Source of the DNA: Epiperipatus broadwayi
Taxonomy: Eukaryota; Onychophora; Udeonychophora; Euonychophora; Peripatidae
Assembly: GCA_028023455.1 (NCBI GenBank)
Contig: JAQFVV010012422.1
Span: forward strand, 9,830,337 to 9,894,336
DNA length: 64,000 nt
Reading direction: 5' to 3'
In this document: one piece after another, positions 1 to 13,200 of the stretch
Numbering within the stretch: the stretch's first letter is position 1
Layout: every line of letters begins with the position of its first letter
Made by a program: the position numbers and the translations under genes
Notes under the pieces: generated by a model
What the model was told of the DNA's origin: nothing
Databases searched by the model: none
The model's input: only the letters and a program-made list of their open reading frames with translations

Positions 1-1717
1 CTCACTTTCCCATACTAGTGGTGAAGATCATTATATCACATTTGTATTATTTGTTTTCAGTCATTATATTGACACTCATGTGATGAAATTAAATAACTTT
101 GAATCATCATCTTTTAGGTAATAACAGTTAGATATCCATTTACAAACTATTACTTGATGGCTAATAAGATTTACTATATATTGGCTATCTGGAAAAAAAA
201 ATCTGCATTTGCATGTAATTTGAAAGTATTTCTGATATGCCTGGAATTAAACTTTTGACCATGAGATAATAATCAGATGATCTAGCTACTACCTAAAAAA
301 TTCTTTATAATAAATGGAATGATTTATTAAAAATATTAATTATAAAAGAAGTTTGCAACAATTTTTTTACTACGACTAAATTGAATTTGTACAACGTAAT
401 TTACAAGAGGTTTAATTTCTCAATATTTGGCAACATTCTCTTTAGATTACTATTTTAATAGTATTACAAATCGTTTATTAGTTTACAGATTGTTAAATCA
501 TTTTTAGCCCAGAAATAAATTTTAAATTTAATTAAAGATTAATTTGTCTTTCATATTAAATATCACTTCATGGTATTATTAATTTAACTTCTTCACATAT
601 CATTTACCTTTTTCAAATATCTTAATCCATGTGGTTTGAAGTGTGAGTGGCAATAAAAGTTTTTGATGGATCTAAGATTAAATTACTACAAAATAAAAAC
701 CTAAAAATATGTTAGTACAATGTTAAACGTTTTAAAACGTTACCCAGCACTTATAAGTAATAATATTTTTAAATATAATTAAAATAGCATTTAACAGTTT
801 TAATATGCAACATTTTTTTTATTATTTTTAAACATATACATATATAATGCTCTATTTTTTTTTAAAAGAAATGAAAAAATAAGAATATAACTACATATAT
901 AAAAGACAAACATTATATTGATAAAATATCTCATTTGTAAAATGATACAGCTTTTGATTTTTTTGATCATTAATTAACAGTAAATAATTGCAGTGAAGAC
1001 CCTGGAAAAGATTTTTGGATATATGGAATATCAATAAAACTTTAAATGGATGTAAATGTTGGATACTAAAATGCAGTATAGAAAAACTATTAATAATTTT
1101 GAATTGTAGAGCTGGCAAAGATTTTTTAGAATAGTTTGGATTGCAACAAAAGCAAACAAATAGGTGCTTGATCAGAAAGGAAATGAACTTACATTTAAAG
1201 CCTACACTATTTGGTTGAAATAATCTCTCACCTTTATCATATCACAAATAATCTAAGCCAGTAATGAAATGTAGATGTTTGAGATAATTGAAAGTGATTA
1301 TAAGTATGGATAACCAGAATGACAAGGATATACTCCAATAAGGACTATAATTATGGCATTAATAATAATACTTTTTGGGGGTCCCTAAATAATTTAGAAG
1401 GCTAGAGTTATCAAAAATGAAATTGTTTCACTAGCCTTATGTTATATAATCTGATATTTTCCCACTGCATTCTTATTCTAATGGTGAATGTTTACTAAAA
1501 AGATTGAAAGAGTTATGATTAGTCATTCTGCAGAAATGATATTACTTAATAATTTTAAACAGAAACAAAAAAATCAAAATAAAAACATTCAGATACTAAT
1601 ATAATGATTTTGTCTCAAATATTTTAATCAAATTCTTATTAAGAATCAGTTTAATTAAGATTTAGAAGTTACAAAATGTAAATGCAAAGAGTTTTGTTAA
1701 TATTCCAAGTTTCTGGG

Positions 1718-1744
1718 TATATATATATATATATATATATACCA

Positions 1745-1794
<50 letters not shown>
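1718..1794. repeat. (AT)n microsatellite
   Basis: Two runs of alternating A and T are interrupted only by a short ACCAAG at 1741-1746. It is followed directly by TTGTAATG, the same junction seen at several retroelement ends in this window. Confidence 0.95.
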
Positions 1795-1797
<3 letters not shown>

Positions 1798-3775
1798 AAT
1801 GCCAATTAATATATTGCAATAAGAGATTGTTAATTGTTTGAGATTTCTAAACAATAATTCATTTGCAAAGCTATTATTTGAATAGTAATTATAAATTAGA
1901 CTATTTTCCTCATCTAATATTAAATGTTAAATGTCATTAGAAAAATTCAAACAATAAACTTTTCAAAGACATTCAACTGTTGATAATAGCAAACAGATTA
2001 GTATTTAACACAATGTTTTGAGTTGTATTATTCTCCTCACTCTTCAAATATTGCTAACCTGACCAGTGATTATATTTGCATGGAAATCAAACCCGATGAA
2101 GGGAGAATATCCCTAGAAACCTTTTATTATATATTAACCTATGTGCTATTACTAATAAATGAATATATATAACATTCAATATTTAATATATACAAGGGTC
2201 AAATATTCACTGTAAAAATTAATAAAATTGATACTTAAATAATTGTAAATATAATTAATTAATTGTTTATTTCAATCTTATTTAGTTGATTATTATAAAC
2301 ATTTAATATTAGATGATGAATTTAGGCAAACATATACTTGTTTTTGAATGTGTGAGTAAGCCTAAATAATATGATAAATTAGTTAAGGGAGATAAATCTT
2401 TAACTTATGTTAGTTCTTTGAATCAGTGCAATATTCTATACAAAAATGTAAGATATATATTTAATAAAAAGATTTTGATAAATTTATAGAATCAAATTTA
2501 GTAGTAAATAGAATGAAGATTTTTATTGCATTTAAAAAATGATTAAGTAATGTTGCATTCTATTGGCAGGTCACTTCTTAGCAAATTGAATATGACTTTG
2601 ACAGATCATCAAGTTAATATAGAGGATAGGATCAACATTGCAAAAAAAAAAAAGAAATTAGTTAATTCTATAGACTATATTATAAAGAAAGAAGTATAAA
2701 TACATTTTAAAATTCAATAAGATGAAAGTTTTAGATTTATAATTGTATAGAATAAATAAATAGGTTTACAATCTAGAAAGTACATTATTTAAACATTTTA
2801 TATATTCATAGTATATATAGTGTACATTAAATATTGTGATTACAATTGTATTTCTAAAAGAAGTTGTTGCTGGATGATAAAATGTTGAAGTAAATAGACA
2901 AATAAATAATTTGAATTTGATTCTTGCAAAAAGAAGAAAAAAAATCAGCTCACTTGAACTAATAAGAAAGGTTTAATACAAAATAAAATGTTAGGTTACA
3001 TTAGATAGAAGTAAATATATCATTTTTAGACTAATTTAATTCTCGCTCAACAATAAATAGTTTTGTAGAAATGGTATTTCCAAGATTAGATTGTATTATT
3101 ATTTTAATTGTAATTACTTCATTATGTCTTGGATGTTTAATCAAATTTCCAATTTTTATCTTAAATCTTAAGTCTGAATAATGAATACAAGAATAAGATA
3201 TTCATAAAAAAAAAGTCAAGAATAAATAAATTTTAATATAATATTTTGAGATTAATTAAATTTTAGTTTAAGAACCAAAACTCAACAACAGTTTTTAAGG
3301 ATGTTTTAGCAGTTTCTTTTTCTAGCTAAAAAAAAAAGCTATTAAATCATTTAGTAATTACTAATTAGATAACTAATTATTAACAGATTATCTGAAAGAA
3401 ACATTTTAAGGCTCATTCAAATTTGAAAAAAAATTTCATGTATGATTCAATCCAGATTCGAACTTCCTGTGTTCTTGATCAGGATCAGATCTGGAATCTC
3501 ATCATTTTGAAATTAATAATGTCTTGGTCAGATTATAAAATCATTTAATTCATAAGAAATATATATATAATGCTTGGAAAAGATGAAAGAAGTAGAAAAT
3601 AATCAACAACAGTGGAACAAATTTTATCACAATATAAATTTGTCTAGTTTAATTAAAAAGTCAGGCAGATGAAAAGTCATTCTGGAGAAGTGTGCTATTT
3701 ATATATGTTTTGCAAAATTTAATGTTGATTATACAGTATTTAATAATAATAACAATGTATGCAAATGTATAAATA

Positions 3776-4250
3776 TAGATAATTGAAATGGAAATAACTC
3801 TCTAGCACTGAGTTATGTAGTAACAAAAGCCATGAAAAGATAGAATGATAGCATTTTATTCTTTAATCTCTATTGTTATATAAGTTTTAATTTTTGACAT
3901 AGTTTTTAAATTATAGGATGAATTTTGTCTATTGTTTTAATTTATGTAATGACTAAATAATCTGAAATTACCATTAATATATTAAGAGAATGAAGAATAA
4001 GTCTTTCTTTTAACCTCTAAATATTAAATAAAATATTAATTTTAATAAAAATAATAATGAATAATCATAACTTAAATATCTATAATTGAAATGAAATTTA
4101 CTATCTCTCTATGATCTCTATTGTCATATAAGCTCAGTTTTTGACATGGTTTTTAAATTATAGGATGAATTTTGCCTATTGTTTTAATCTCTGTGTTGAT
4201 TAAATGATCTGAAATTACCATTAATATAATCAGGATAAAGAACGAATCTT
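3776..4250 (+). repeat. Degenerate direct repeat, two units
   Basis: A block at 3864-4007 (starting AATCTCTATTGTTATATAAG) recurs at 4112-4250 (GATCTCTATTGTCATATAAG), sharing the segment TTTTTAAATTATAGGATGAA and TCTGAAATTACCATTAATAT. Weaker similarity extends left to 3776 and 4077. The copies look about 85% alike by eye. It is a local duplication of intron sequence or two copies of an unknown short repeat; no coding content. Confidence 0.7.
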
Positions 4251-5345
4251 ATTAAAAAGTAGTGAAGTTTTTATTATGATTTTTTATTTCTAAAGTTAGT
4301 ATATTCCAGTCATCATGCTGCAAAACTTGATAATTCAGTTAAGAATCTTCAGGTGTCAAAATCTAATAAAATTTGACATTTATCTATACTTGAAATACTC
4401 TGGAATTAAGCCAAAACTTAGTATATCATTTTGTAATTTTATATATAGTAAAAATATTTTATAAAATATTTATAAAATTATAATTTCCTTGATGATGCAT
4501 TGCATGACTATTAAATACAGAAATCAGAGAGAATAAATAATACATTTATAAAAGAGATTGTAACTATGATAGCTTTGCATTGATACTAACATCTTAATAA
4601 ATATATTCACAAACATTAGTAATGTATGTATATGTGAATAGTTCCATTTTCATCTGGTGATTGTTTTATCTTGACATTATTTTAAAATAATCTCTTTTTA
4701 TTTGGTTCACATATTTTAATAACTAGTCATTGATATTTTGAAATGTACTTTACTCCTGAGTGATTAGTTTGGTTTGTGGCATTCTCAAAATATAGTCAGT
4801 TTATGTAGATGACAAAGAAAATGATCATAAATTATTTCATTAAACAAATTCCAAGTCAAAGTGTATAGACTATAGATCAAAAATACAGAATTATGTTACC
4901 AAATTTATTGCAAAATTTAAAAATAATAGGATCCATTTTGTATTATGATTAATTGAATAAAATGATTCAATTTATGTACTGAAAGTAAGTGGCCATTTAA
5001 AGCAAGTCCTGAAAATAAAAGATTTTGTTTTACTTTTACAATTTTTTTTGTATGATAGTTAATTTAAGATATTCCTTGTGGGTTAAATAGCCATGTTTTG
5101 TGTAGATTTTTTAAAGCAAGTTATAATCACTTATACTACATTACAGCTTTTCAAAAACAAAACACTTTTTTTGTGAGCCAACTTTTTTAGAAATCATTCA
5201 GAGATTTAGTTTTTAGTATTTTCACCCCCCCCCCCCCAAAAAAAAAACTTCTAAACATAGATAAAGTATTAAAGATTTTAAGACTTCTCATTCGATAATT
5301 TAATATACAAAATTAACAAAGCGTATGCCACACTTGAATGAGAAG

Positions 5346-5416
5346 CTATAAAGATACACAGAAATTATTATCACGCTAAGCACTTTCGAGGTCTTTTGCC
5401 TCATATTCATAGCGGT
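5346..5416 (-). ncRNA. Hammerhead-ribozyme-like motif in the left arm (degenerate)
   Basis: On the minus strand, ATGAGG, a short loop, CCTC and then GAAA follow each other, with outer CACAG and CTGTG segments able to pair. This resembles the stem II and GAAA part of a hammerhead ribozyme, known from Penelope-like end repeats. The CUGA box reads AATA, so catalysis is not expected. Confidence 0.3.
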
Positions 5417-5485
5417 ACTGTGAGCTGCAGAACAAAAAAATAGGGCAAGGGAAACAAAACAGTATGCAAAGCATATGCAAATGAA

Positions 5486-5911
5486 CTAGATAGTCCAACG
5501 TTTAGAGATGTCAAAGCAGGTATCTCGTCTATTGATGGAGTTATTATTGCCATTAATAAAATATGCTTCTCTGATTTTCCGCTTGATGTCATTTTTCTCA
5601 ATACAGACTATTTTAGGGCTGGAAGGTTCAAACAAATGTCCTGTCTTCTTGGAATGCTCTAAAAATGTTGATGAATTATCATTGTTTTTCATGGCTCTAT
5701 TATATGTATATCTGTGTTGTGCTGTCCTGTTGATTATGCCTGCCTTGGTTTCTCCAAAATAAATGGCCCAGCAACCAGGTTGTGGGCAAGCTATGCTGTA
5801 AACAACATGGGGAGTCTGAGAAGGTTCAATTTTGTCCTTAGAGTTATTAATTAGACGATTAGTGCATGGGGGTGTATGAAAGCTAATTTTAAATTTATTG
5901 GCCATTTGCAT
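5486..5911 (-). pseudogene. GIY-YIG endonuclease domain of a Penelope-like element
   Basis: This 141-codon frame holds the C-terminal part of a Penelope-like polyprotein. Visible landmarks are VVYSI at residues 36-40 (the GIY strand), a CPQPGC cysteine pair at 42-47, IYFGET at 50-55 (the YIG strand), Arg62, His67, FLEH at 83-86, GH at 91-92 and the helix KRKIREA at 110-116 with the probable catalytic Glu115, followed by an INRRD tail. In the family this domain nicks target DNA for retrotransposition. The reverse transcriptase that should precede it is absent, and the first methionine lies in the repeat arm, so the frame is a remnant and not a native start. Part of it is shadowed by unrelated plus-strand frames. 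Confidence 0.8.
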
Positions 5912-5949
5912 ACTGTTTTGTTTCCCTTGCCCTATTTTTTCATTCTGCA

Positions 5950-6018
5950 GCTCACAGTACCACTATGAATATGAGGCAAAAGACCTCGAAAGCGCTTAGC
6001 GTGTAATAATTTCTGTGT
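5950..6018 (+). ncRNA. Hammerhead-ribozyme-like motif in the right arm (degenerate)
   Basis: This is the inverted counterpart of the left-arm motif. It has ATGAGG at 5971-5976, CCTC and then GAAA at 5988-5991, followed by GCGC-TTA-GCG. The same missing CUGA box makes it a probable relic. Structure was judged by eye only. Confidence 0.3.
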
Positions 6019-6461
6019 ATCTTTATAGCTTCTCATTCAAGTATGGCATACGCTTTGTTAATTTTGTATATTAAACATAGACAAGCAAATATTTAATTTA
6101 TTTGCATTTACCATAGTTATATTTATTAATTGTTATTAATATGACACATATAATTATGACCATTCATTACTAATGACTGGATTAAAATTACGAATTTAAA
6201 TATATTGCATGTAAAGACTATTATATAATAAATCTTTTAATGTAACTTTGAATGTTCAAGTATTAATTTAAATAGCTGACAATTTAATCTCTGACTTAAA
6301 AATCTTTCTTAGAGATATTTCTACTTGCATTAGTATTTATTAGGCATTAGATGGCAGTTTTAAAGGCGGGTGGGCTTTTAAATTGTAATATTATCAAAAA
6401 CAAGATGAATGGAGGGGATATAAGAAATAAGCAAAAGATGGTTGATTTAGATATAAATGTA

Positions 6462-7495
6462 GATGTGGAGAGGGAATGGTTTTGTAAGATTAATGATAAG
6501 AAAGTTTGTTATATATGTAATAGAGAAGAAAGAATCAAAAGAATTTATAAAAGAATAGTTAGGAAAGAAAAAATTGTTAAAATTGGTTTTTTGAATATGC
6601 AAGGTGGTAGGAGACCAGAAAAGTGGCTGGAATTAAATAAAGCAATTGAAAATGAAGAGCTGGAGGTATTAGAAGTAATGGAAACTCATCTAAGAGAAGA
6701 AGAAGAACCTATTTTGGAAGAGGTGGTATGAAGGGTGTAAACAGAAAAGAAAAAGAAAAAAGAGGTGGTGGTATAGGTGTTATAGTGAGGAAATATTTAA
6801 ATATTGTTACATGTAAAGAGCATTTGTGGTTTGAAATAAGGTTGGGTAAACAAGAATGGATGGTGGCTGTAGTGTATATAGCTACTGGAGATAGTCAAAC
6901 TGTAATGGAGTGGAACGGTAGTATATATGAATGACTAGTTAAGGATATACAAATTTTTAAAGAAAAGGGGAAGAGAATAATGGTTATAGGGGATATGAAT
7001 GGACATATTGAAGAAATTGATTATATAGATAATAAGAATGGTCAGTTTTTGAAGGAATTTTGTCAAAACATAAATTTGAGCATTGGGAATTTATCAAATA
7101 TGTATGAGGGACAATACACATGGTCTAGGAATAATGTATTTCACACAATAGATTATGTATTGGTAGAGAAAGAGGGAATGAATAAAATACGGAAAATTAA
7201 GGTGTTTGATAATGAAGAGAGAGTATGTAATAGTGATCATAATTTTATTGTAATAGAAATGGTTAGTATTGTGATGGAGGATAGAAATAAAGGTAGAAAT
7301 AATAGTGAAAGATGTAGATGGAGAGTGAATGATAAGAATAAGTTGGAAAAATATAAAATAAAAGTTGAAGAAAGCATGGAGCAGTTGGATGGGGATGAGT
7401 ATAAGGACTGGTGTGGTGAAATAGAAAAAGTGGCAAATAGGGTTTTAGTTGAGAATATGCAGGAGAATAAAAGTAATAAAAATGAGAGTTGGTAA
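6462..7495 (+). pseudogene. LINE copy 1: AP-like endonuclease domain, broken
   Basis: This is the endonuclease that nicks target DNA in LINE mobility, split over at least three frames (breaks near 6730, 6934 and 7490). Landmarks in order: LNMQGG near 6594 (catalytic Asn), METHL near 6678 (catalytic Glu), GGGIGVI near 6760, YIATG near 6880, GDMNGH near 6992 (catalytic Asp and Asn) and NSDHNF near 7232 (the closing Asp-His pair). The motif set is that of APE-type LINE endonucleases. Copy 1 keeps the stretch after GDMNG that copy 2 has deleted. After the domain a linker rich in Lys, Glu and Asn leads to the reverse transcriptase. No native start is visible. Confidence 0.85.
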
Positions 7496-7607
7496 AAGTG
7501 TAAAAGAGAGGAAAGAAGCATGCAGAGAATATAAGTGTGCTATTAAGAACAAAGAAAGTGAAAATGATATTAATGCTAAATAGGGAAAGTACTTAGAAAA
7601 GAAGAAG

Positions 7608-9018
7608 TTGGCTAAAATGGATAATTATAGAGAGAGGATGAAGTTAAATAGTAAATTGTTGGAGGATATTAATAAAAGTGGAAGAGATGGGAGTAAAAAA
7701 TTTTGGAATTACATTAAAAGGAGAAATGTAGGGGAAAGAGAGATAGTATTAATAAATGAGGAGGGAATAGAGTGTAGCTCTAGAGAAGAGGTAGAGAGAA
7801 TCTTAAATAGATATGTAATGGATATAGAAAAGATGTTAGATGTGAAGGAAGTAGTGATAGAAAAAATGAAAGCAGTTAGTAATGGGAATATTAGGTTCAC
7901 AAAAAATGAATTGAATGAGGCAGGGAAGAGATTGAAAAGTGGAAAGGCAAGAGGTTTAGATGGATGGGCAGCAGAGATGGTAACGAATTTAGGGCATAGA
8001 GCAAAAGCAAAGTTATTATCATGTTTTAATAAAATGGCACAAAAGACAGTTTTTCCAGTTAGTTGGAGTAATACAAGAATAAGATTATTATTTAAAGGAA
8101 AGGGTAAGGATCATAGAAAGTTAAATAACTATAGACCGATAGTGGTAACATCAGTTTTATATAAAGTTTTCTCATATATGATAGCTGGAAGAGTTGTAAA
8201 ATGGATGGAAGAGAATAATGTAGTGGGGGAAATGCAAGGAGGATTTAGGTCAGATAGGCATATAGGAGATGGTTTGTTTGTAGTTACACAACTTATGGAA
8301 ATGAGTAGGAATTCAGGTAGATCATTATATATTGAGTTTTATAGATATAGAGAAAGCATATGATAGAGTAAATAGAAATAGATTATGGGTAAGGTTAGTC
8401 AATTTGGAAATGGATGAAACTTTAGTAAATATTATTAAGAAATTATATGAAAATAATTATTATACTTACCAGTTAGGGGATATAGAATCAGTTAAAGTTA
8501 AAATGGGGTGGGATTAAGGCAAGGATGCCCTATGTCACCTATTTAATTTTTGTTGTTTTTGAGTGAAATGGAGAAAGCAATAGAAAGACTAGGAAGAGGG
8601 GTAGAGATACCATTAATAAGTGGCAAGGGAGTATATATTTTGTTGGGTCTTTTTTTTTGCAGATGATATCTTTTTGTGTGCAGAAAGAAGAGAGGATATG
8701 GAAATTATGTTGAGGACATGTGCAAGGGTAGGTAAAGAGATGGGGATTAAATTTAGTGAAGAAAAATCAAATATAATAATGGTTAATACTGGGGAAAGAG
8801 AAGATGTAGAATTTTTATTGGGGGATATAAATTTAAGTGTGGTGGATAGATATAGGTATTTGGGAATCATCTTATGTAATCAGGAAAATTGCTTGGATGA
8901 ATGGGAGAAAAAATTGGTAAATGAAGCAAAGAAAAGAAAGGGTTTGGTAAAGAAACTAATAGTATTTTCATATAATAAATATGATGTAGCTAGAATAGTA
9001 TGGAAGGGAGCAGGGTAA
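7608..9018 (+). pseudogene. LINE copy 1: reverse transcriptase domain, broken
   Basis: This is a reverse transcriptase in several frames. Landmarks: GKARGLDGWAAEM near 7942, LFKGKGKDHRKLNNYRP near 8089 (blocks 1-2), MQGGFRSDR near 8232, SFIDIEKAYDRVNR near 8335 (block A with the first catalytic Asp), RQGCPMSP near 8518 (block B, after a frame change) and FFADDIFLC near 8654 (block C with the Asp pair). Breaks occur near 8360, 8515 and 8545. The ADD box is intact here, while the sister copy has VDD. The following stretch to 9018 is thumb-like. The frame is dead as a gene. Confidence 0.88.
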
Positions 9019-9116
9019 ACATATGGTAATGATGCATTATATATTAGTAAAAGGATTTTAGATTATTTAGAGAAAGTACAAAGGGAAGTAGGAAGACATG
9101 CATTAGATGCAGAGAT

Positions 9117-9746
9117 GTGGATAGCAAAGGATGCAATTCAAGGAGAAATGGGTGTTTTTATATGAGAGATGCAAAAAGTAAAATGAAAATGTTTGGTAGG
9201 TTGCAGTTTATGGATAGTAAAAGAATAGCAAAAATAGTGTTCGATTGGGTTATGAGTAAAGGGCAGGTAACAAGATGGGTGAGAAAGGTTATGTGGTATG
9301 CAAAAGATTTGGATAAATAATTTATATCAGTATACTTGTATAAAAGGTGGGATGATGGTGTTAGGAGGATTGTTGAGTGTTATAGTGGTAAGGAATAGGA
9401 TAAAAGAATAGAAGCATTAATAAAAAATAGGGAGTTGGAGAGATGGAGAAATAGTATGGAGGGTAAGAAGAGTTTAAATATATATAGAAGTAAATGGAAT
9501 ATTGGATGCGAGTTAATTTATGGTAATAGTAAGGAAAGTAGTTTATTATTTAAGGCTCGAACGGGATCTTTAGCAACAAGAGAATATACATGTAAATGGA
9601 AAACCATGGATAATTTAGTGTGCAAATTGTGTAAGGAAGGTATAGAAAATATTAGGCATCTGTTGATTGAATGTAAATGCTTGAAAGCAGAAAGGGTACA
9701 GATAATGAAGTTATGGGAGAATAGACATGAACAAAGTGACATATAG
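9117..9746 (+). pseudogene. LINE copy 1: C-terminal region with Cys-His knuckle
   Basis: Two frames, 9117-9320 and 9435-9746, match the C-terminal part of the 39548-43588 copy. The clearest landmark is CKLCKEG then HLLIEC near 9625-9675, a C-x2-C ... H-x4-C zinc-knuckle pattern common after the reverse transcriptase of APE-type LINEs and thought to bind nucleic acid. Stops near 9320 and 9400 break it. Confidence 0.75.
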
Positions 9747-10285
9747 AGAAAGTGAGTTATTAGTTTTTATGTTGGGTTTGTGAAGAGATAAGGGGGATTT
9801 AGATATAAAGGCCATAGAGTTGACAAATATTATGTTGTGGAAATGGGATGGGGCAGAATATGGGAAGACTTAAGAGTGGGGAATGGAGAATAAAATGGCT
9901 AACAGGTTTATCTGGGCATAATTGCTGAGATATTCTTGACTTCGTTTAAGGAATACATCACATCACATCAAATTTTGTGTAGATTGATAGAAATTTAAAT
10001 ATAAAGAGAATGAAAGGAGTAGTGATTTTATATATACTGTATATATATTAATTCCTTATAACAATATTGGAGAATATGAGGACAGGATACCAGAATTATC
10101 AAAAGCTTTTATTATTAAAGTGAGATAGAAGGAGAACATCAGTTCATTTAAGGATTAATCATTTTACATCATATATGAATAAAAAATAATTATAGAATTA
10201 GTTATAATATATATATATCAATCGTTTTCTTATAGTCATTTTCCTGTAATTTATATGACTATTATGTTGTCAAAAACTGATAAAC

Positions 10286-13200
10286 ACTTAATTAATCGAA
10301 TTATACATAAATCGAAATAATAGATAACAAGTTTGTATGTAATTTAATGTAATACCATCAAATCGATTTTCATTCACAATGAACTTTTTAAAGATGCCAT
10401 TTTTTAAAATTAATTATGTGACCCTAAACGTTCTATAGCTTTATATTCTCTTTAGTCGTCATCACTAGAAATAAACCTATGAAAAAATAAAAAATATTAT
10501 TATTATTTTTATAAATTTACATTTATGTATACATTCATTATACATTTTCTTATTCATCTTTTTCTTATACCTACTATTTATCATCAAATAAACAACTCCT
10601 CTCTTATATTATCAATACATATACTTTCAAATAATTTCCCTCCCAATTTTATCAAACCATTGACCATATTAATATATGTACATATATTATCCATTCTCTT
10701 ATTCATCTTTTTTCTACCTTATAACTTCTATATCTATTGTATATTCAGCCACATAGCTGAATGCTAACAAAATCACAAAAATTACAAAGTATAAGTTTTA
10801 AAAAATAGCATCAAAATAAAGATGACAATATATTTATTTACATTTATATACATAAAACCTTATATACAATTTCATCTTCAGTAATTTCAATGACTACTGA
10901 CAATTGACCACCCGGCAGTTATTCCCGCACATATCTCTTCCTAAGTCTGCTTTTACTAATGTGATCCAATCAGTCATTGAATTGGAGAACTATTTCTCAC
11001 AAAATGCTAATACTCTCATAACTAAACACTAACATCTGTCATCACTATTCTAAAACCTGAGTAAATAATTAAAAAATGATTTACACTCAGTCCGACTTTG
11101 CATAGTTATCATGAGCCTTATCAGGCATACACAAATTAAAATAAGACCTGTGTAGTCTATTTATGTTCCCTATTCTAGCAGAAAAATTGCTACAATTTTT
11201 CCCACAGCTTTTCTTTGAATCTTTTCTTCATGATGTCCCATGCCACAACAGCAATCACATCATCACATGAAGGGTAAGACAAAGCTTGCTGCTCTTTTCA
11301 GCACATACCATTTATACTTTTTGCTCATTAATATCTGGTGTTAATTAATATAAAAGATAATAGCTATTTACATTAAGCTATTCCCTCTCAGTACTGCGTC
11401 TTTTCACAAATTATCATCAAGCTTTTAATTGTCTCAGTGTATATTCTTTTCATCTGCAATTTAGTCTTTCAAATATTGATTGAACTGACCCTTCCTTAAT
11501 ATTCTTTTGTTTAATTTCTTTAAAATAACTTAATGCTCTTAATAAACAATTCAAGCCTTTTTCTATATTTAAGTTTATTAAACCTTTCTAGCATTATTAT
11601 TCACATTTCTTTTATCTATGAGTAATCTTTTTTCATTGCTTTTGAACTTACAATATCTTTTTATATTTTTCTATTCTTTGCTATTTTTTCTGAAGTCACA
11701 AATCCTAACTTTATAACTTATACAAATTATGGTTACTAATGCAATATTTTTCCAAAATATAACAATACCTATATATTCTTACATATTACAGCTTCCAATT
11801 ATTTACCAGTGACCATTTCTCTTCCAATTTGATCGAACCATTATTTGTATTAATGCATTTATCTATGTTTTCTTGTATATATAATGTTTCATATTTTCTT
11901 TTTTTAAAATTTTTACTATACTTAATAATAAATAATAAATTGTGAGAAAAATATAAAGGTAGTAAAGTATAGTAAAAAATTTAAAGAATGAAAATATTAT
12001 AAAACATATATACAAGAAAGCATAGATAAATACACTAATATGGTCAATAGTTTGGTGAAATTGGGAGGGAAGAAGTGGTCTCTGTCAGATAATTGGAAGC
12101 TGTAATATGTAAAAATGTATAGATATGTATTGTTTATTGCTTGATAGATAGGAGTTATAAGGTAGAAAAAAGATAAGAGAATGTATAAAGGATCTATATA
12201 TATTAATATGGTCAATGGTTTGAGAAAATTGGAAGGAAATTATCAATGTTAGATAATAAGATGTAATGTAGATGAATGTACACCTGGATCTCGTTTTATG
12301 TGGTAGATAGGTTCCGCAAAAAATCTGCATTAAAAAAATTGCACAAAAATAGACTTAACTTATCTTGAAAAATGGGGGATCAGTTCCAAAATTTTTAAAA
12401 ATCATATAAAAGCAAAACAACAACATAAACTTACTTTAAAATTCGCATAAAAAGAAGGTAATAAAGTATGAATAATAAAAAATTTCAAATATTTGAAAAA
12501 AATTAATACAAGACAAACTTTTTTTTATTAACTATTTAATTTTATTCAAAACAATGTTTTTATATGCAATTTATTTTACATTTTTTCATACATATTTTAA
12601 TCATTACCGCTATTTGACAATATGTGTTTCGTTTGTGAACTGATAAGAAATCAGATTCATCACAAGAGGATGTACAACTAGTGCCACCTTCATTCTTGTG
12701 CTGTGTTAATGGTTTTATATTGACAATGTAATCAGTGATTAAATTTTGAGATGATTTCACTAATGGTTTATGAAATTTGCGATATCCACACCGAGACAGA
12801 AAAAAATTACAAATAAAATTTTATAAAAGGAAATATAAACATACTTTAAAGATACATTTTTTTAAAGTATAAAATAAAAGTTATTATAACTTTTTTTTGT
12901 CTAAAAGTTTCTCCATGTATATATGTGTATAAAAGAAAATATAAACGTACACATACATAAAACAGACATACAACTACTATTTAGCTCTCGTTGGAATTTA
13001 AGAGCTTGTTCATTGCAGCAAACTCAGATTTCAGCATTTTGTCTCACACATCAATGTAAAATATATAATTAAATGATTATTACTGACCAAGAAATAAATT
13101 TGACAGATATTTTTGTTTACTATTGAAATAAATGTTAAATGTTCACATTTTGTTTCTATAAATATTAAAAAAATGAGATTGCAATCCAAACAAAAAGATT

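Larger units (their letters stand above)
1..5298. other. AT-rich non-coding stretch, probably intron
   Basis: No coding region is supported here. Open frames are short, AT-composed and match no family I recognise. It holds microsatellites, a degenerate direct repeat, a possible ribozyme-like motif near 2093-2119 and a run of 13 C followed by 10 A at 5225-5247. If the gene of exon 30974-31108 starts further left, this is intron of that gene. Confidence 0.6.
5299..6075 (-). mobile_element. Penelope-like element fragment with inverted terminal arms
   Basis: Two arms of about 171 bases, 5299-5470 and 5905-6075, are inverted copies of one another with few mismatches. Between them, and overlapping the right arm, lies a minus-strand GIY-YIG endonuclease frame. 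Penelope-like retroelements carry a C-terminal GIY-YIG endonuclease and end repeats (pseudo-LTRs) that can be direct or inverted, which fits. The reverse transcriptase part is missing, so this is a 5'-truncated copy. It lies just right of a C13-A10 tract. A MITE is less likely because of the recognisable endonuclease. Confidence 0.8.
6362..9975 (+). mobile_element. Non-LTR retrotransposon (LINE), copy 1, 5'-truncated and broken
   Basis: The order is apurinic-type endonuclease, reverse transcriptase and a C-terminal zinc-knuckle region, all on the plus strand. It is collinear with the copy at 39548-43588 and roughly 85-90% alike by eye. Homology starts near 6362, inside the region between esterase and endonuclease, so the esterase part is lost. 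The 3' end is a CATCA-type tail near 9960-9975 with no poly-A. Several stops and frameshifts make it inactive. The clade is not certain; the esterase in the sister copy suggests the CR1/L2 group. Confidence 0.9.

Noticed and set aside
1669-1854. Open frame of repeated Tyr-Ile
   Set aside because: It is a translation of the (AT)n microsatellite.
5508-5762. 84-codon plus-strand frame
   Set aside because: It lies opposite the GIY-YIG frame, which has real family motifs, and is only its shadow.
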